A stretch of 15,521 nt of DNA from an uncultured Flavihumibacter sp. (GCA_946481605.1 CAMLPA010000025.1:1-15521), one strand, 5' to 3'. Shown: positions 1-8,036, numbered from the stretch's first letter. A program made the numbers and translations. Notes: generated by a model not told the origin, from the sequence alone.

Positions 1-54
1 CAGATACTGAGTGAATCTGTGGAGATGATGATGCAGCGGGTTTCGGTGAAGTAG
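1..54 (+). CDS. possible C-terminal end of a gene entering from the left
   Basis: Frame 1 is open from the window edge to a TAG at 52-54 and would encode a 17-residue tail ending in QRVSVK. The other two plus frames hit stops within 13 bases. The tail is too short to name a family. The palindromic repeat at 55-90 starts on the base after this TAG, which fits a real gene 3' end followed by an intergenic element. An open frame of 17 codons can also arise by chance, so this is weakly supported. Confidence 0.4.
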   Translation, partial: QILSESVEMMMQRVSVK

Positions 55-90
55 GCCTCACCCCAACCCCTCTCCCGAGGGGAGAGGGGC
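55..90 (+). repeat. GC-rich palindromic repeat, copy 1 (REP-like)
   Basis: The element reads GCCTCACCCCAA followed by a hairpin: a perfect 10-bp stem (67-76 with 80-89) and a GAG loop. The same element occurs in opposite orientation at 387-421. The two copies agree over the whole length except for the loop and one base of length, so the stem is kept while the loop varies. From memory, CCTCACCCCAACCCCTCTCC-type repeats occur in intergenic DNA of many bacteria; I know of no established function. Confidence 0.8.
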
Positions 91-386
91 AAGAAAGTCT
101 CCGTATGTTGATCCGGGTTTTTAACTGGGTATTGAAGATGGGGTGAATTGATTTCTTATTCTGGATGAACACCTTCCTTTTAGGATAAGAGCGGATATAA
201 TTCTGGCTATATTAATCTCTCTTTTAATCAAGATGGTTTCTTCTAATAACTATTCTTAATAAGTCGTCTTTTCTACATAAGATATTGGAGCAACCTCTTT
301 GAAACAGCAACACTTGTTTCATCAAAATAGAAAATCAGGAAGTAAGCCGGTTGTTAACATCTTTATTCGTTAGTAAGATGAACCAA
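91..386. other. AT-rich non-coding spacer between inverted palindromic repeats
   Basis: About 296 bases with no convincing open frame, visibly richer in A and T than the flanks. The one structure I see is a small inverted repeat, TGAAACA at 300-306 and TGTTTCA at 315-321, with an 8-base loop. Because the flanking GC-rich repeats are inverted, the spacer could be the inside of a small non-autonomous element. I see no target-site duplication outside the repeats, so it may simply be an intergenic region with two independent repeat copies. Confidence 0.5.
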
Positions 387-421
387 GCCCCTCTCCGGCC
401 GGAGAGGGGTTGGGGTGAGGC
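387..421 (-). repeat. GC-rich palindromic repeat, copy 2 (REP-like, inverted)
   Basis: This is the reverse complement of the repeat at 55-90. Its core at 388-409 is a perfect 22-bp palindrome centred on GGCC, followed by TTGGGGTGAGGC, the mirror of the copy 1 arm. It runs directly into the TTGCG-rich repeat that starts at 422. Confidence 0.8.
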
Positions 422-575
422 GTTGCCGCAAACGTTGCGTCGTAGCGCCGTTGCGAGAAATACTTCCCCTGCAACCTCCACCTCAACCGCACCTTGCGTC
501 CGCGAGGTACGAAGCGGTGGTCCTTTGCGTTGCGAGGCTGCGAGGAACGAAGCAGGAAGCAATTGCGTGAAAAAA
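422..575 (+). repeat. composite TTGCG-rich intergenic repeat next to pabB
   Basis: The segment holds a GTTGCGAGAAA end (450-460), a linker containing CACCTCAACCGCACCTTGCG (478-497), and a type A unit at about 522-572 with CTTTGCGTTGCGAG and GAAGCAATTGCGTGAAA. The same GCGAGAAA, CACCTCAACC, ACCTTGCGTC order appears on the minus strand at 14697-14812, so the two are homologous composite repeats. The right end touches the pabB stop codon (576-578). Read with pabB, the stop is followed at once by TTTTTTCACGCAATTGC. No protein-coding function is apparent. Confidence 0.75.
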
Positions 576-1865
576 CTAACTTCTCCCGCCCAGCGCGCTC
601 AAAATCCCTTCCGCCTTAAGCAAGCATTCTTCGTATTCCTCTTCTGCAGTGGCATATCCGGTTATACCCGATCCCACATGGTACGATAAATAATTCCCGG
701 CTGCATTGTAAACTAGGCTACGGATCACTACATTAAAATCGAAATCATTTTCCGGAGTGATATACCCGATAGAACCCGCATAAATCCCTCTTGCTGTCGC
801 TTCATGTTCATAAGTAAGTTCGAGTACCCTTTTCTTAGGCGCACCTGTCATGGAGCCCATAGGAAACGTATGGCGGATGGCATCGGTCCACGGCGTTCCT
901 TCGGGTAAAACACCGGTTATGGTGGAGATCATCTGGTGTACCTGCGGGAAACTGTATACTCCGCACAACTCTTCCACTTTTACAGAACCTTCTGCCGCTA
1001 CACGGGAGAGATCATTCCTTACCAGGTCTACGATCATGATGTTCTCGGCGCGTTCCTTGGCGCTTTCGCGCAGCAGACGCATGTTGTTGTGGTCATTTTC
1101 CGGATGGGCATGGTCGCGCTCCCAGGTGCCTTTCATAGGCTGACTCAGTAAGGTATTGCCTGTTTTCTTCAGGTACCGTTCCGGGCTGGCGCTAATTACA
1201 TACTGATCCTCATTCTTGTAATATCCTCCAAAAGGAGCGGGAGAAGCTTTTGAGAGCAGTTGGTATGCTTTTAAAGGGTGGAAGGCATTGGGTTTGGTAA
1301 AAAATTCCTGGCAGAAATTGATTTCGTAACAGTCACCGCGCAGGATATGTGCCTGGAGGTGTTTTACTTTTCTGATATATTCCGTGCGTGGAATCCGCGG
1401 GATAAAGGGTGCAACTGAAACGCCACCATCCACTATAAGAGGGAAGGATAAAATGGCCCGAAAGATATTTTCCGGCTGCTCGCGTACACTTCCTATCCGC
1501 ACCTTATTACCGGGCAGTATTTCCAGCAGGTGTTCAGGCACAAAGAAAGATGCGTTCCCGAAATGCGTGTGGTTTTCAGGATGCTGGCGAACGCCTTCTG
1601 TTTCTTCGGCCAAACCAAATCCGAAATGGCCGAAGGCCCAATCGTGTTGTGCTTCCTTCCAATCAAAAAGTTCCGACAATGTATTGCCCGTACCAGATGT
1701 GGTGAAATGGCTGATTGCTCCGGCGGCCAGCAGACATTGGCGGGAGCCGGAATAGGAATGACTATCTAAAAAAGCAGAAATGTTGAACCGGGAAGCCCAG
1801 TTCAACATTTGCCAATGAAATTCCGCAGGGTGTTCCAGCGGAAATATTTCGTATGTTCTGATCAC
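576..1865 (-). CDS. pabB: aminodeoxychorismate synthase component I (chorismate-binding)
   Basis: Predicted to convert chorismate, with ammonia from a glutaminase partner (PabA), to 4-amino-4-deoxychorismate, the first step towards p-aminobenzoate and folate. The 429-residue protein has the chorismate-binding fold in its C-terminal two thirds. PMKGT (243-247) carries the lysine that marks the PabB class, followed by MIVDLVRND (277-285), FPMGSMTGAPK (335-344) and GSGIT (398-402). The PMKGT motif and the MIVDL(V/L)RND sequence favour PabB over TrpE or isochorismate synthase. The start is a GTG, 21 bases after the upstream gene's stop, giving the expected N-terminus YEIFPLEHP; the first ATG, at residue 20, would cut into that region. 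No pabA or aminodeoxychorismate lyase gene is in the window, so the partners are encoded elsewhere. It is probably the last gene of a minus-strand group. Confidence 0.93.
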   Translation of the reverse strand: MIRTYEIFPLEHPAEFHWQMLNWASRFNISAFLDSHSYSGSRQCLLAAGAISHFTTSGTGNTLSELFDWKEAQHDWAFGHFGFGLAEETEGVRQHPENHTHFGNASFFVPEHLLEILPGNKVRIGSVREQPENIFRAILSFPLIVDGGVSVAPFIPRIPRTEYIRKVKHLQAHILRGDCYEINFCQEFFTKPNAFHPLKAYQLLSKASPAPFGGYYKNEDQYVISASPERYLKKTGNTLLSQPMKGTWERDHAHPENDHNNMRLLRESAKERAENIMIVDLVRNDLSRVAAEGSVKVEELCGVYSFPQVHQMISTITGVLPEGTPWTDAIRHTFPMGSMTGAPKKRVLELTYEHEATARGIYAGSIGYITPENDFDFNVVIRSLVYNAAGNYLSYHVGSGITGYATAEEEYEECLLKAEGILSALGGRS

Positions 1866-1886
1866 TTGTATGGGATGTGGACCGCA

Positions 1887-2321
1887 CTAGAAATCGTCGT
1901 CATCATCATCGAAGCCGGAGTCATTAAAGAGGTCCATTTCTTTAAAATCGTCATCGAGTCCCAGGTCATCATCTTCTTCTTTCCCTTTCTTCGCGCCACC
2001 GGTTCCGGTTTTTTTGGCGCCTTTGGATTTGGGAATATCGAACTCTTCAAAATCGGGATCCCAGCTATCGTCTTCTTCTGCCTTGTTCCAATCATCATCT
2101 TCTTCATCATCCAGGTCTTCATCATCCTCATCGTCGTCAGAAGATTTTTTCCCTGCGCCTTTCTTGGGTGCCTTCGTTTCTTCCAGTTCATCCTCTTCCA
2201 GTTCGTCGTCATCATCATCTTCTTCCGCCTGTTTCTTAGGCTTGGTCGATTCTTTTCCTGCTTTTTTGGGGGCAGTTTTTGCTGCTGTTACCTTTTTTCC
2301 GATGTCAGATTTCGTTGCCAT
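1887..2321 (-). CDS. acidic low-complexity protein with Lys/Ala-rich N-terminus
   Basis: From the ATG at 2321 the product has 144 residues; an in-frame ATG at 2351 would add ten. I chose 2321 because MATKSDIGKK is a more typical cytosolic start. The first 30 or so residues are Lys/Ala/Pro-rich; the rest alternates long Asp/Glu runs with short Lys/Gly patches (such as KKGAGKK). A central WDPDFEEFDIP segment contains the few aromatics, and the protein ends in FDDDDDDF. There is no signal peptide or transmembrane segment. The layout suggests an intrinsically disordered polyampholyte that could bind DNA or basic proteins, but no family can be named. It lies between purA and pabB, and its stop is 21 bases from the pabB start, so co-transcription with pabB is likely. 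The opposite-strand open frames here are mirror images of the Asp codons. Confidence 0.8.
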   Translation of the reverse strand: MATKSDIGKKVTAAKTAPKKAGKESTKPKKQAEEDDDDDELEEDELEETKAPKKGAGKKSSDDDEDDEDLDDEEDDDWNKAEEDDSWDPDFEEFDIPKSKGAKKTGTGGAKKGKEEDDDLGLDDDFKEMDLFNDSGFDDDDDDF

Positions 2322-2414
2322 ATTCCGAATGATTTCTGTGTAAAATTTCAATGACTTTTTTAAATCGCCAAATTTTTAAATCAAATTTTTGGACGTTTTT
2401 TCCTCCTGTGAAAA

Positions 2415-3680
2415 TCACTGTACAGAAATGATCTGATCGCGTCCAGGTCCGTTTGAAATATACTGTACATCCACGCCCAGATAGCCGTTGATGAAAGATA
2501 CATATTCTTTCATTTTCTGCGGAAGCACGGAGAAATCTTTTATTTCAGAAACGGGGGTGTTCCATCCCGGGAAGCTTTCCCAGTTGGGTTCAATGTTTAC
2601 GCGTGTCATCTGGAAAGGGACTACTTCACTCTTCTCACCGTTCACATTGTAGGATGTACATACCTGGAGTTCTTCGAAAGTATCGAGTACATCGCTTTTG
2701 GTCATGATGATCTGTGTAACGCCATTGATCATGCAGGCGAATTTGAGGGCTACGAGGTCGATCCATCCGCAGCGGCGGGGTCTTCCGGTGGTAGCGCCGA
2801 ATTCGTTGCCGATTTTCCTGAGTTCCTCGCCGGTGGCATCGTGCAGTTCGGTAGGGAAGGGGCCTCCGCCTACGCGTGTGCAGTAAGCTTTGGTAACGCC
2901 CAGTACTTCCTTGATTTTTTGCGGTGCCACACCTAGTCCGTTACAAACGCCGGCAGAGATGGTGTTGGAAGAAGTAACGAAGGGGAAGGTACCGAAATCA
3001 ATGTCCAGCATGCTGCCCTGCGCGCCTTCGGCCAGTACTTTTTTGCCTTTGGAGATGGCATCGTTGATGAAGTATTCTCCGTTCACGATGTTCAGTTCGC
3101 GGAGCAGTTCCACCGCTTCGAAGAATTCTTCTTCCCAGGCGGAAATATCTTCCTGGAACCCGTAGCTGTCCAGCATTTTCTGGTGCTTCAGGCGCAGTTT
3201 GATGTATTGGGTGGTGAAGTTTTTATCGAGCAGATCACCTACACGGAGACCGTTCCTGCCAGTCTTATCCATGTAAGCGGGACCGATTCCTTTCAGGGTA
3301 GAACCAATTTTTCCTTCGCCTTTGGAAAGTTCGGAAGCCTTATCCAGCGCGCGGTGCGTGGGGAGGATAAGGTTGGTGCGCTGGCTGATGAAGAGGTTCC
3401 TCTTCACATCCACACCCATATTTTTTACGATCTCACATTCTTTGCGGAGGGTAACTGGGTCCAGCACCACGCCGTTACCAATCAGGTTGGTGGTGTGTTC
3501 GTGGAACACCCCTGAAGGGATCTGGTGTAATACTACTTTGGAACCATTTACATATAAGGTGTGACCAGCGTTGGGGCCACCCTGGAAGCGCGCGATAATA
3601 TCGTACCGGGGAGCAAAATAGTCTACTATCTTACCCTTTCCCTCATCGCCCCATTGAAGGCCTAAAATGACGTCTACCAT
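2415..3680 (-). CDS. purA: adenylosuccinate synthetase
   Basis: Catalyses GTP-dependent ligation of IMP and aspartate to adenylosuccinate, the first committed step from IMP to AMP, in the cytosol. The start at 3680 gives MVDVILGLQW and 421 residues, close to the usual family length; an in-frame ATG at 3713 would add 11 residues of non-conserved sequence. Visible motifs are GDEGKGK at 11-17 with the catalytic Asp12, GGPNAGHT with the catalytic His40, GAQGSMLDIDFGTFPFVTSS in the middle, TGRPRRCGW, the guanine-binding TKSD, and a C-terminal SNGPGRDQ. All key residues I can check are present. It is 75 bases downstream of the lipoprotein gene and about 93 bases upstream of the acidic protein gene, all on the same strand. 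No other purine gene is adjacent. Confidence 0.97.
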   Translation of the reverse strand: MVDVILGLQWGDEGKGKIVDYFAPRYDIIARFQGGPNAGHTLYVNGSKVVLHQIPSGVFHEHTTNLIGNGVVLDPVTLRKECEIVKNMGVDVKRNLFISQRTNLILPTHRALDKASELSKGEGKIGSTLKGIGPAYMDKTGRNGLRVGDLLDKNFTTQYIKLRLKHQKMLDSYGFQEDISAWEEEFFEAVELLRELNIVNGEYFINDAISKGKKVLAEGAQGSMLDIDFGTFPFVTSSNTISAGVCNGLGVAPQKIKEVLGVTKAYCTRVGGGPFPTELHDATGEELRKIGNEFGATTGRPRRCGWIDLVALKFACMINGVTQIIMTKSDVLDTFEELQVCTSYNVNGEKSEVVPFQMTRVNIEPNWESFPGWNTPVSEIKDFSVLPQKMKEYVSFINGYLGVDVQYISNGPGRDQIISVQ

Positions 3681-3755
3681 GACGGTGAAAGTTGATTTTA
3701 AATTGAGCGGCAAAAATAGGCGAATGAAGCCAATGAGGAAAATATTTCGGAAAGG

Positions 3756-4223
3756 CTACCGCTTTCTGAACACAAAGATCCAGGTGGTACCCGGCCGGTG
3801 GATATAGGCTTTGAACTTTCTCCGGCTGAAAAACCTGATTTCTTCAAAAAATTCAGTCCTTACATCCTGCGCATTAAAATCGATCAGTGTAAGGTTAAGT
3901 GCGTACACATCACGGCTATCGCAGGACCTGTTTCCCCAGTCGTCGTAATAACAATCCTGCCCGATCTGGTTGCTGCGGAGGTCCCAACTGCCGCGGTAAT
4001 AATCGCCGAACCGGTTGGAATATTCCGCCGTTCCGCCTTCGGTGAAAGTGAAAGTTCCTTCGGTAAAAGGAAAACTTGGCGCACGGCCAAAACCGAACCG
4101 CCTTACATCTTCCAGTTCCCAGGTACCTTCCAGGCGTTCTTCGGTGCGGTAAAAAATGGATTTGCTGCAGGCGCTGATGGAAAAAAGGGTGAAAACACCC
4201 AGGGCTAAGTAGAGTTGTCGCAT
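3756..4223 (-). CDS. lipocalin-like lipoprotein, function unknown
   Basis: A 155-residue protein with an N-terminal hydrophobic stretch ending in a lipobox (ISAC, lipidated Cys19), so it is probably anchored to a membrane facing the periplasm. The mature part begins with RLEGTWELEDVR, resembling the opening of small lipocalin-like domains common in Bacteroidota, followed by alternating strands with many aromatics (FPFTEGTFTFTE, GDYYRGSWDL) and two Cys in a DCYYDDWGNRSCDSRD loop that might form a disulfide. It ends in TWIFVFRKR. The fold is likely a small beta-barrel or sandwich; ligand and role cannot be given. It is the most upstream gene of the minus-strand group and lies divergent to the sugar kinase, across a 194-base gap that should hold both promoters. 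Confidence 0.8.
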   Translation of the reverse strand: MRQLYLALGVFTLFSISACSKSIFYRTEERLEGTWELEDVRRFGFGRAPSFPFTEGTFTFTEGGTAEYSNRFGDYYRGSWDLRSNQIGQDCYYDDWGNRSCDSRDVYALNLTLIDFNAQDVRTEFFEEIRFFSRRKFKAYIHRPGTTWIFVFRKR

Positions 4224-4417
4224 ATCAATAAGATTTGTTTCAAGCTACAAAGCCTGTAAGAATAGAAGCGTCAAGGCTTTGTGAATTAGATTTTCTTTAG
4301 AGTTTTTGACTGCTTCTCTGTTTCTTTTTGAAGGAGGAAGTTTCGGATCGGCCTGAAGCACCTGTTCTGGTAAACCATGAAAGCGATAATTTTATTTTCT
4401 AATGATAAACTTCCGTT

Positions 4418-5308
4418 ATGAATACTACTGCTTTGCCGCACAGAATGGTCAGTTTCGGTGAAATGCTCTGGGACCTGCTTCCTTCGGGCCCGCAACCTGG
4501 TGGTGCCCCCATGAACATTACGTACCATCTTGGCCGGCTGGGAGCGACTGCAGCGCTCATCAGCAGGGTCGGGAACGATGAGCGCGGAGATGAATTACTG
4601 AATGTGTTACGGGAGAAAGGTATTCCCACTGATTTTGTACAACATGACCCAAACGCGCCCACGGGTATTGTGCATGCTGCGCCGGATGAGCACCATGAAA
4701 TGCACTATGAAATTGTCGCGCCCGCCGCCTGGGATCATATTGTGGCGGATGAACGTACAAAGGAATTGGTGCGCAACGCTGCATATTTCATCTTCGGAAG
4801 TTTGTCGGCGAGGCATTCGGATTCCGAAGCAACATTGTTCTCCTTGCTGGACCTCGCACAAAAGAAGGTGTTCGACATTAACCTCCGCAAACCGTTTTAC
4901 AACAGGGAACTTATTGAACAACTGCTCGCAAAGGCGGATATCTTAAAAATGAACAAATCGGAGCTGGAACTGATGATGGAATGGTTCTCCTTACACAGCA
5001 ATCTTCGTGATGGGATGGCTTTGATACAGGAGCGGTTCAATATTCCAACCATCATTGTAACGCTCGGCGCTGAAGGGGCCATGATGAACAGGGAGGGAAA
5101 ACATTATCATCACCCCGGATACCGTATACGGGTAGCCGATACTGTGGGAAGCGGAGATTCCTTTTTAGCGGCTTTGCTTGCAAAACTGGACGAGGGCACG
5201 CCAGCAGAGGATGCGCTGGCTTTTGCTGCCGCGTTGGGCGCGTTGGTGGCATCTAAATCAGGAGGATGTCCGGATTATACAATGGATGAGGTAAGGGGTT
5301 TGCAATAG
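4418..5308 (+). CDS. PfkB-family carbohydrate kinase (fructokinase-like)
   Basis: A 296-residue cytosolic ribokinase/PfkB-fold kinase, predicted to phosphorylate a sugar with ATP. The N-terminal FGEMLWDLLP and GGAPMNITYHLGRLG (28-42) form the sugar-binding region and match bacterial fructokinases. DINLRKPFY (153-161) and the MNKSELE segment (178-184) are typical of this subgroup. The second PfkB signature, DTVGSGDSF (241-249), contains the catalytic base Asp247 and the anion hole. Fructose is the most likely substrate but other hexoses are possible; there is no sugar transporter or glycosidase next door to settle it. The start at 4418 is kept although the conserved region begins at Met10. It appears to be a single-gene unit, with no obvious hairpin terminator after the stop. 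Confidence 0.9.
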   Translation: MNTTALPHRMVSFGEMLWDLLPSGPQPGGAPMNITYHLGRLGATAALISRVGNDERGDELLNVLREKGIPTDFVQHDPNAPTGIVHAAPDEHHEMHYEIVAPAAWDHIVADERTKELVRNAAYFIFGSLSARHSDSEATLFSLLDLAQKKVFDINLRKPFYNRELIEQLLAKADILKMNKSELELMMEWFSLHSNLRDGMALIQERFNIPTIIVTLGAEGAMMNREGKHYHHPGYRIRVADTVGSGDSFLAALLAKLDEGTPAEDALAFAAALGALVASKSGGCPDYTMDEVRGLQ

Positions 5309-5444
5309 CACGTTATAATACCTTCCGCTTACCACACATCAAGTTATTAACATATTTGTTTCTGGCATAATACTTGACACTTTCCCGCGGTTCAAACTGA
5401 TTAATAGTAACAACATTTTTAATTCAAATTACTTCCAGGACAAA

Positions 5445-7409
5445 ATGAAAAACCGCGGTTTCCGCAGCATCCTTGCTGCCCTGCTCCTCCTTGCCGTATC
5501 TGTAACCCAGCCCACACTAGCCCAGGTTCAAACGGCAAAGTTCACCTCCATGACGGCCAATTCGAAAGGTTATTACGAGTACCTTCCCCAGGGATATAAT
5601 CCGGGCGGAAGTGAAACGTATCCGCTGATCATCTTTATTCACGGAATGGGAGAACTTGGTGACGGAAGTTCAAGCAAACTTCCCAATGTATTAAGGAATG
5701 GTCTTCCCAAAGTAATCAGCCAGGGGAAATTTCCTACCTCTTTCACTGTGAATGGTACGGCGCACAAGTTCATCGTGATCTCACCTCAGTTCGTTGCCTG
5801 GCCCAAGTTCACTGATGTTGACGCGATCATTAATTATGCGATCGCCAACTACAAAGTGGACATTAAAAGGGTATATGTTACCGGACTCAGCATGGGCGGT
5901 GGCGCTACCTGGGAATACGGCGGCTGCTCCAGCAACCTCACTTATGTGAAGCGGACAGCGGCCATTGTACCGGTTTGTGGTGCTTCTTCTCCGAGCGCTT
6001 ACCGTGCCAGAACCATCGCCACGTATAATCTTCCGGTATGGGCCTTCCACAACCAGGGTGATCCCACGGTGCTGGTTTCCACCACCAACGATTATATCTC
6101 CATGATCAACCAGGCGCCTGCACCCAATCCCGCTGCGAAGAAAACAATCTTCCCGGTGAGTGGGCACGATGCCTGGACAAAAGCTTATGATCCGAATTAC
6201 AGGGAAGATGGAAAGAATATGTATGAGTGGATGCTGCAGTACAAGCGTGATGGCGCTGTTGCTCCCGGAAATACACCTCCCGTAGCCAATGCCGGTGGCG
6301 ATAAAACCATCACACTTCCAGTGAATACCGTTGCCCTTTCAGGTAGTGGCACAGATGCCAATGGAAGTATTTCCAAATATGCCTGGACCAAAGTTTCAGG
6401 ACCCACTTCTTTCTCTTTCAGCAATGCAGCAATCGCTGCGCCGAATGTTACCAATCTTACAGAAGGTGTGTACGTTTTCCGCTTAACAGTTACCGATAAC
6501 AATGGTGCCACTGCTTCCGATGATGTGAGTGTAGTAGTGAAAGCCGCAGTAACCACGCCACCAACGGATACTACTACCACACCGCCACCCACTGGCAGCG
6601 CAAAACAGGTAATGGTGAACATTTACGGCGGAACAAATCCATATAGCAATACACAGTGGAACAACTGGACCATCGCTACAGGAGGTGCTACCAACCAGAC
6701 TTCAACAGCTTTCAAATACACAGATGGAACCACATCAGCCGTGAAGGCCACAATTAGTCAGACCACTGGCCTGGCCGATAATGGCGCCACTTATCCCGGA
6801 GGAATGGCCCCGGCAGGCGTGTTAAGGCATACCACCTTCTCCACTATGGGCAGGAACCTTACCATTACAGGATTGAAAACAGGGGTGAAGTATGATCTTG
6901 AATTGTATTCTTCCAGGTCCGGTACAAACGGAAACAGAACAGTGTTTACGATAGGTACGCTGAAAGATACCGTGCTCTCTAACAGCAACTATACCAATAA
7001 GGTGAGCTTTAAAGGACTTACACCAAATGCACAGGGACAGATTGTGGTGAGCATCACAAGGCTGAATACTTACACTTACCTGAACGGATTTGTGTTAACA
7101 GAAGGTTCTTCCAGCTCAACGCCGGTTGTAATGGCAAAAATGGCTGTTTCCGCTACTTCTTCGCTTACCGCATATCCTGAAACAAATGTTACCGACCGTG
7201 TACAGCTTACCGTGAACACCCCACAGATAGGGCTGATGAAAGTAGATGTGCTGGATGAAGCAGGTGCCGTGAAGCAGACATTGAGTATGCCTAAAATGCT
7301 GGCGGGAACAACGCAGGTGTACATCTCAACAGCAACGCTTCCAGCCGGAACATATCAATTGAGAACAACCATCAACAACTGGAGCAGCACCGTAACCATT
7401 AAAAAATAA
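5445..7409 (+). CDS. secreted multidomain esterase with PKD-like domain and probable type IX sorting domain
   Basis: A 654-residue exported protein. Residues 1-26 are a signal peptide (cleavage likely after TLA). Residues 40-268 form an alpha/beta-hydrolase of the carbohydrate esterase 1 or depolymerase kind: HGMGELGDG at 66-74, nucleophile Ser149 in GLSMGG, probable Asp206 in HNQGDP and His241 in SGHDAW. Residues 278-367 are a PKD-like domain (PPVANAGGDKTITLP start, VFRLTVTDNNGATASDD end). A Thr/Pro linker (369-384) leads to a beta-rich domain (about 388-553, starting VMVNIYGGTNPY) that may bind carbohydrate. The last 85 residues resemble a type IX secretion C-terminal domain (VDVLDEAG, LPAGTYQLRT, TIKK end). 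The likely role is cleavage of ester groups from a polymer outside the cell; the substrate is not visible. The lipoprotein gene 21 bases downstream is probably in the same transcript. Confidence 0.87.
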   Translation: MKNRGFRSILAALLLLAVSVTQPTLAQVQTAKFTSMTANSKGYYEYLPQGYNPGGSETYPLIIFIHGMGELGDGSSSKLPNVLRNGLPKVISQGKFPTSFTVNGTAHKFIVISPQFVAWPKFTDVDAIINYAIANYKVDIKRVYVTGLSMGGGATWEYGGCSSNLTYVKRTAAIVPVCGASSPSAYRARTIATYNLPVWAFHNQGDPTVLVSTTNDYISMINQAPAPNPAAKKTIFPVSGHDAWTKAYDPNYREDGKNMYEWMLQYKRDGAVAPGNTPPVANAGGDKTITLPVNTVALSGSGTDANGSISKYAWTKVSGPTSFSFSNAAIAAPNVTNLTEGVYVFRLTVTDNNGATASDDVSVVVKAAVTTPPTDTTTTPPPTGSAKQVMVNIYGGTNPYSNTQWNNWTIATGGATNQTSTAFKYTDGTTSAVKATISQTTGLADNGATYPGGMAPAGVLRHTTFSTMGRNLTITGLKTGVKYDLELYSSRSGTNGNRTVFTIGTLKDTVLSNSNYTNKVSFKGLTPNAQGQIVVSITRLNTYTYLNGFVLTEGSSSSTPVVMAKMAVSATSSLTAYPETNVTDRVQLTVNTPQIGLMKVDVLDEAGAVKQTLSMPKMLAGTTQVYISTATLPAGTYQLRTTINNWSSTVTIKK

Positions 7410-7430
7410 TCCTGTCCTTTACAATAAACC

Positions 7431-7952
7431 ATGTCAATTAAAATGAAAAAATATATCGCTGGCATCTGCGCCATAAGCATTCTCGCACTTACTTCCTGCA
7501 GTAAAGAAAACACGGAGGTTCCGGAGACCCCAATGGAAGAAACCATTTCCGGTGAAGGAGTAACCGTATCATCCTGGAACACAGTGGGGCGGTGGGACGA
7601 AAACGAAGAAGAGCAGGATGGAAACGTTTCCACGCAATTTTCCACGGCTGAAGTATCTGACGCTGTTTTACAGGACGGCCTGGTGCTGGTTTATGCACGC
7701 TCAGGCAATACCGTACAATTGTTGCCGTTCACCGATAAACAGAACACACAATGGTACTACCAGGCTACACAAGGTGGCATATTCCTTATGGGATTGAATG
7801 GGGAAGAAAGCAAAACCGAAACAGAGAAGCCCGCGTTCAGCTATGTGGTGCTTTCTCAGGAGAAAATACTCCAGTTGGAATCCATCGGAAAACGTAAGGT
7901 TGATCTTATGAATATGTCTTACGAAGCATTGGTAGAGTTGCTGAAGAAATAA
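7431..7952 (+). CDS. lipoprotein of unknown function
   Basis: A 173-residue protein with a hydrophobic signal and a lipobox, LTSC, with the lipidated Cys23 followed by SKENTE. An alternative start at the second ATG (7443, MKKYIAGICA) is equally plausible and gives a more standard lipoprotein signal. The mature part opens with an acidic disordered stretch (to about residue 66), then a small alternating alpha/beta region (LQDGLVLVYARSGNTVQLLPF, FSYVVLSQEKILQLE) and a C-terminal helix. It begins 21 bases after the esterase stop and is followed by a strong terminator, so the pair looks like a two-gene unit. I do not recognise the family; a link to the esterase is suggested only by position. Confidence 0.8.
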   Translation: MSIKMKKYIAGICAISILALTSCSKENTEVPETPMEETISGEGVTVSSWNTVGRWDENEEEQDGNVSTQFSTAEVSDAVLQDGLVLVYARSGNTVQLLPFTDKQNTQWYYQATQGGIFLMGLNGEESKTETEKPAFSYVVLSQEKILQLESIGKRKVDLMNMSYEALVELLKK

Positions 7953-7975
7953 TCGGATAACCACTTCGTCTATAG

Positions 7976-8004
7976 AACCGGCCCACCTCGTGTGGCCGGT
8001 TTTT
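7976..8004 (+). terminator. Rho-independent terminator after the esterase/lipoprotein pair
   Basis: AACCGGCC at 7976-7983 pairs perfectly with GGCCGGTT at 7994-8001 around a 10-base loop, and the stem runs into a T-rich stretch. It starts 24 bases after the lipoprotein stop. Confidence 0.8.
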
Positions 8005-8028
8005 CATTTTCGCTTCATCTTCGGCTTT

Positions 8029-8036
8029 TAGTTTTG
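8029..8036 (+). promoter_or_regulatory. Bacteroidota-type -7 box for the Ala/Thr/Lys-rich gene
   Basis: TAGTTTTG matches the Bacteroidota -7 consensus TAnnTTTG, 43 bases before the ATG at 8079 and just after the preceding terminator. I see no clear TTG at the -33 position, so this is moderate evidence. Confidence 0.45.

Noticed and set aside
351..689. Plus-strand open frame of 112 codons over the repeat region and the pabB 3' end
   Set aside because: It consists of repeat DNA and antisense pabB sequence; the translation is Arg/Ala-rich without a domain.
1809..2354. Plus-strand open frame of 181 codons rich in Ile, Phe and Val that looks like a membrane protein
   Set aside because: It is the antisense reading of Asp/Glu/Lys codons in the acidic protein gene; the apparent hydrophobic helices are an artefact of GAT/GAA complements.
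2343..2414. Terminator or attenuator between purA and the acidic protein gene
   Set aside because: Only a short CCAAA/TTTGG pairing in AT-rich sequence is visible, too weak to call.
4240..4320. TTGACG plus GGCTTTG on the minus strand upstream of the lipocalin-like lipoprotein gene, as a possible promoter
   Set aside because: The downstream part does not match TAnnTTTG at its first position and the spacing is short; too weak to list as a feature.
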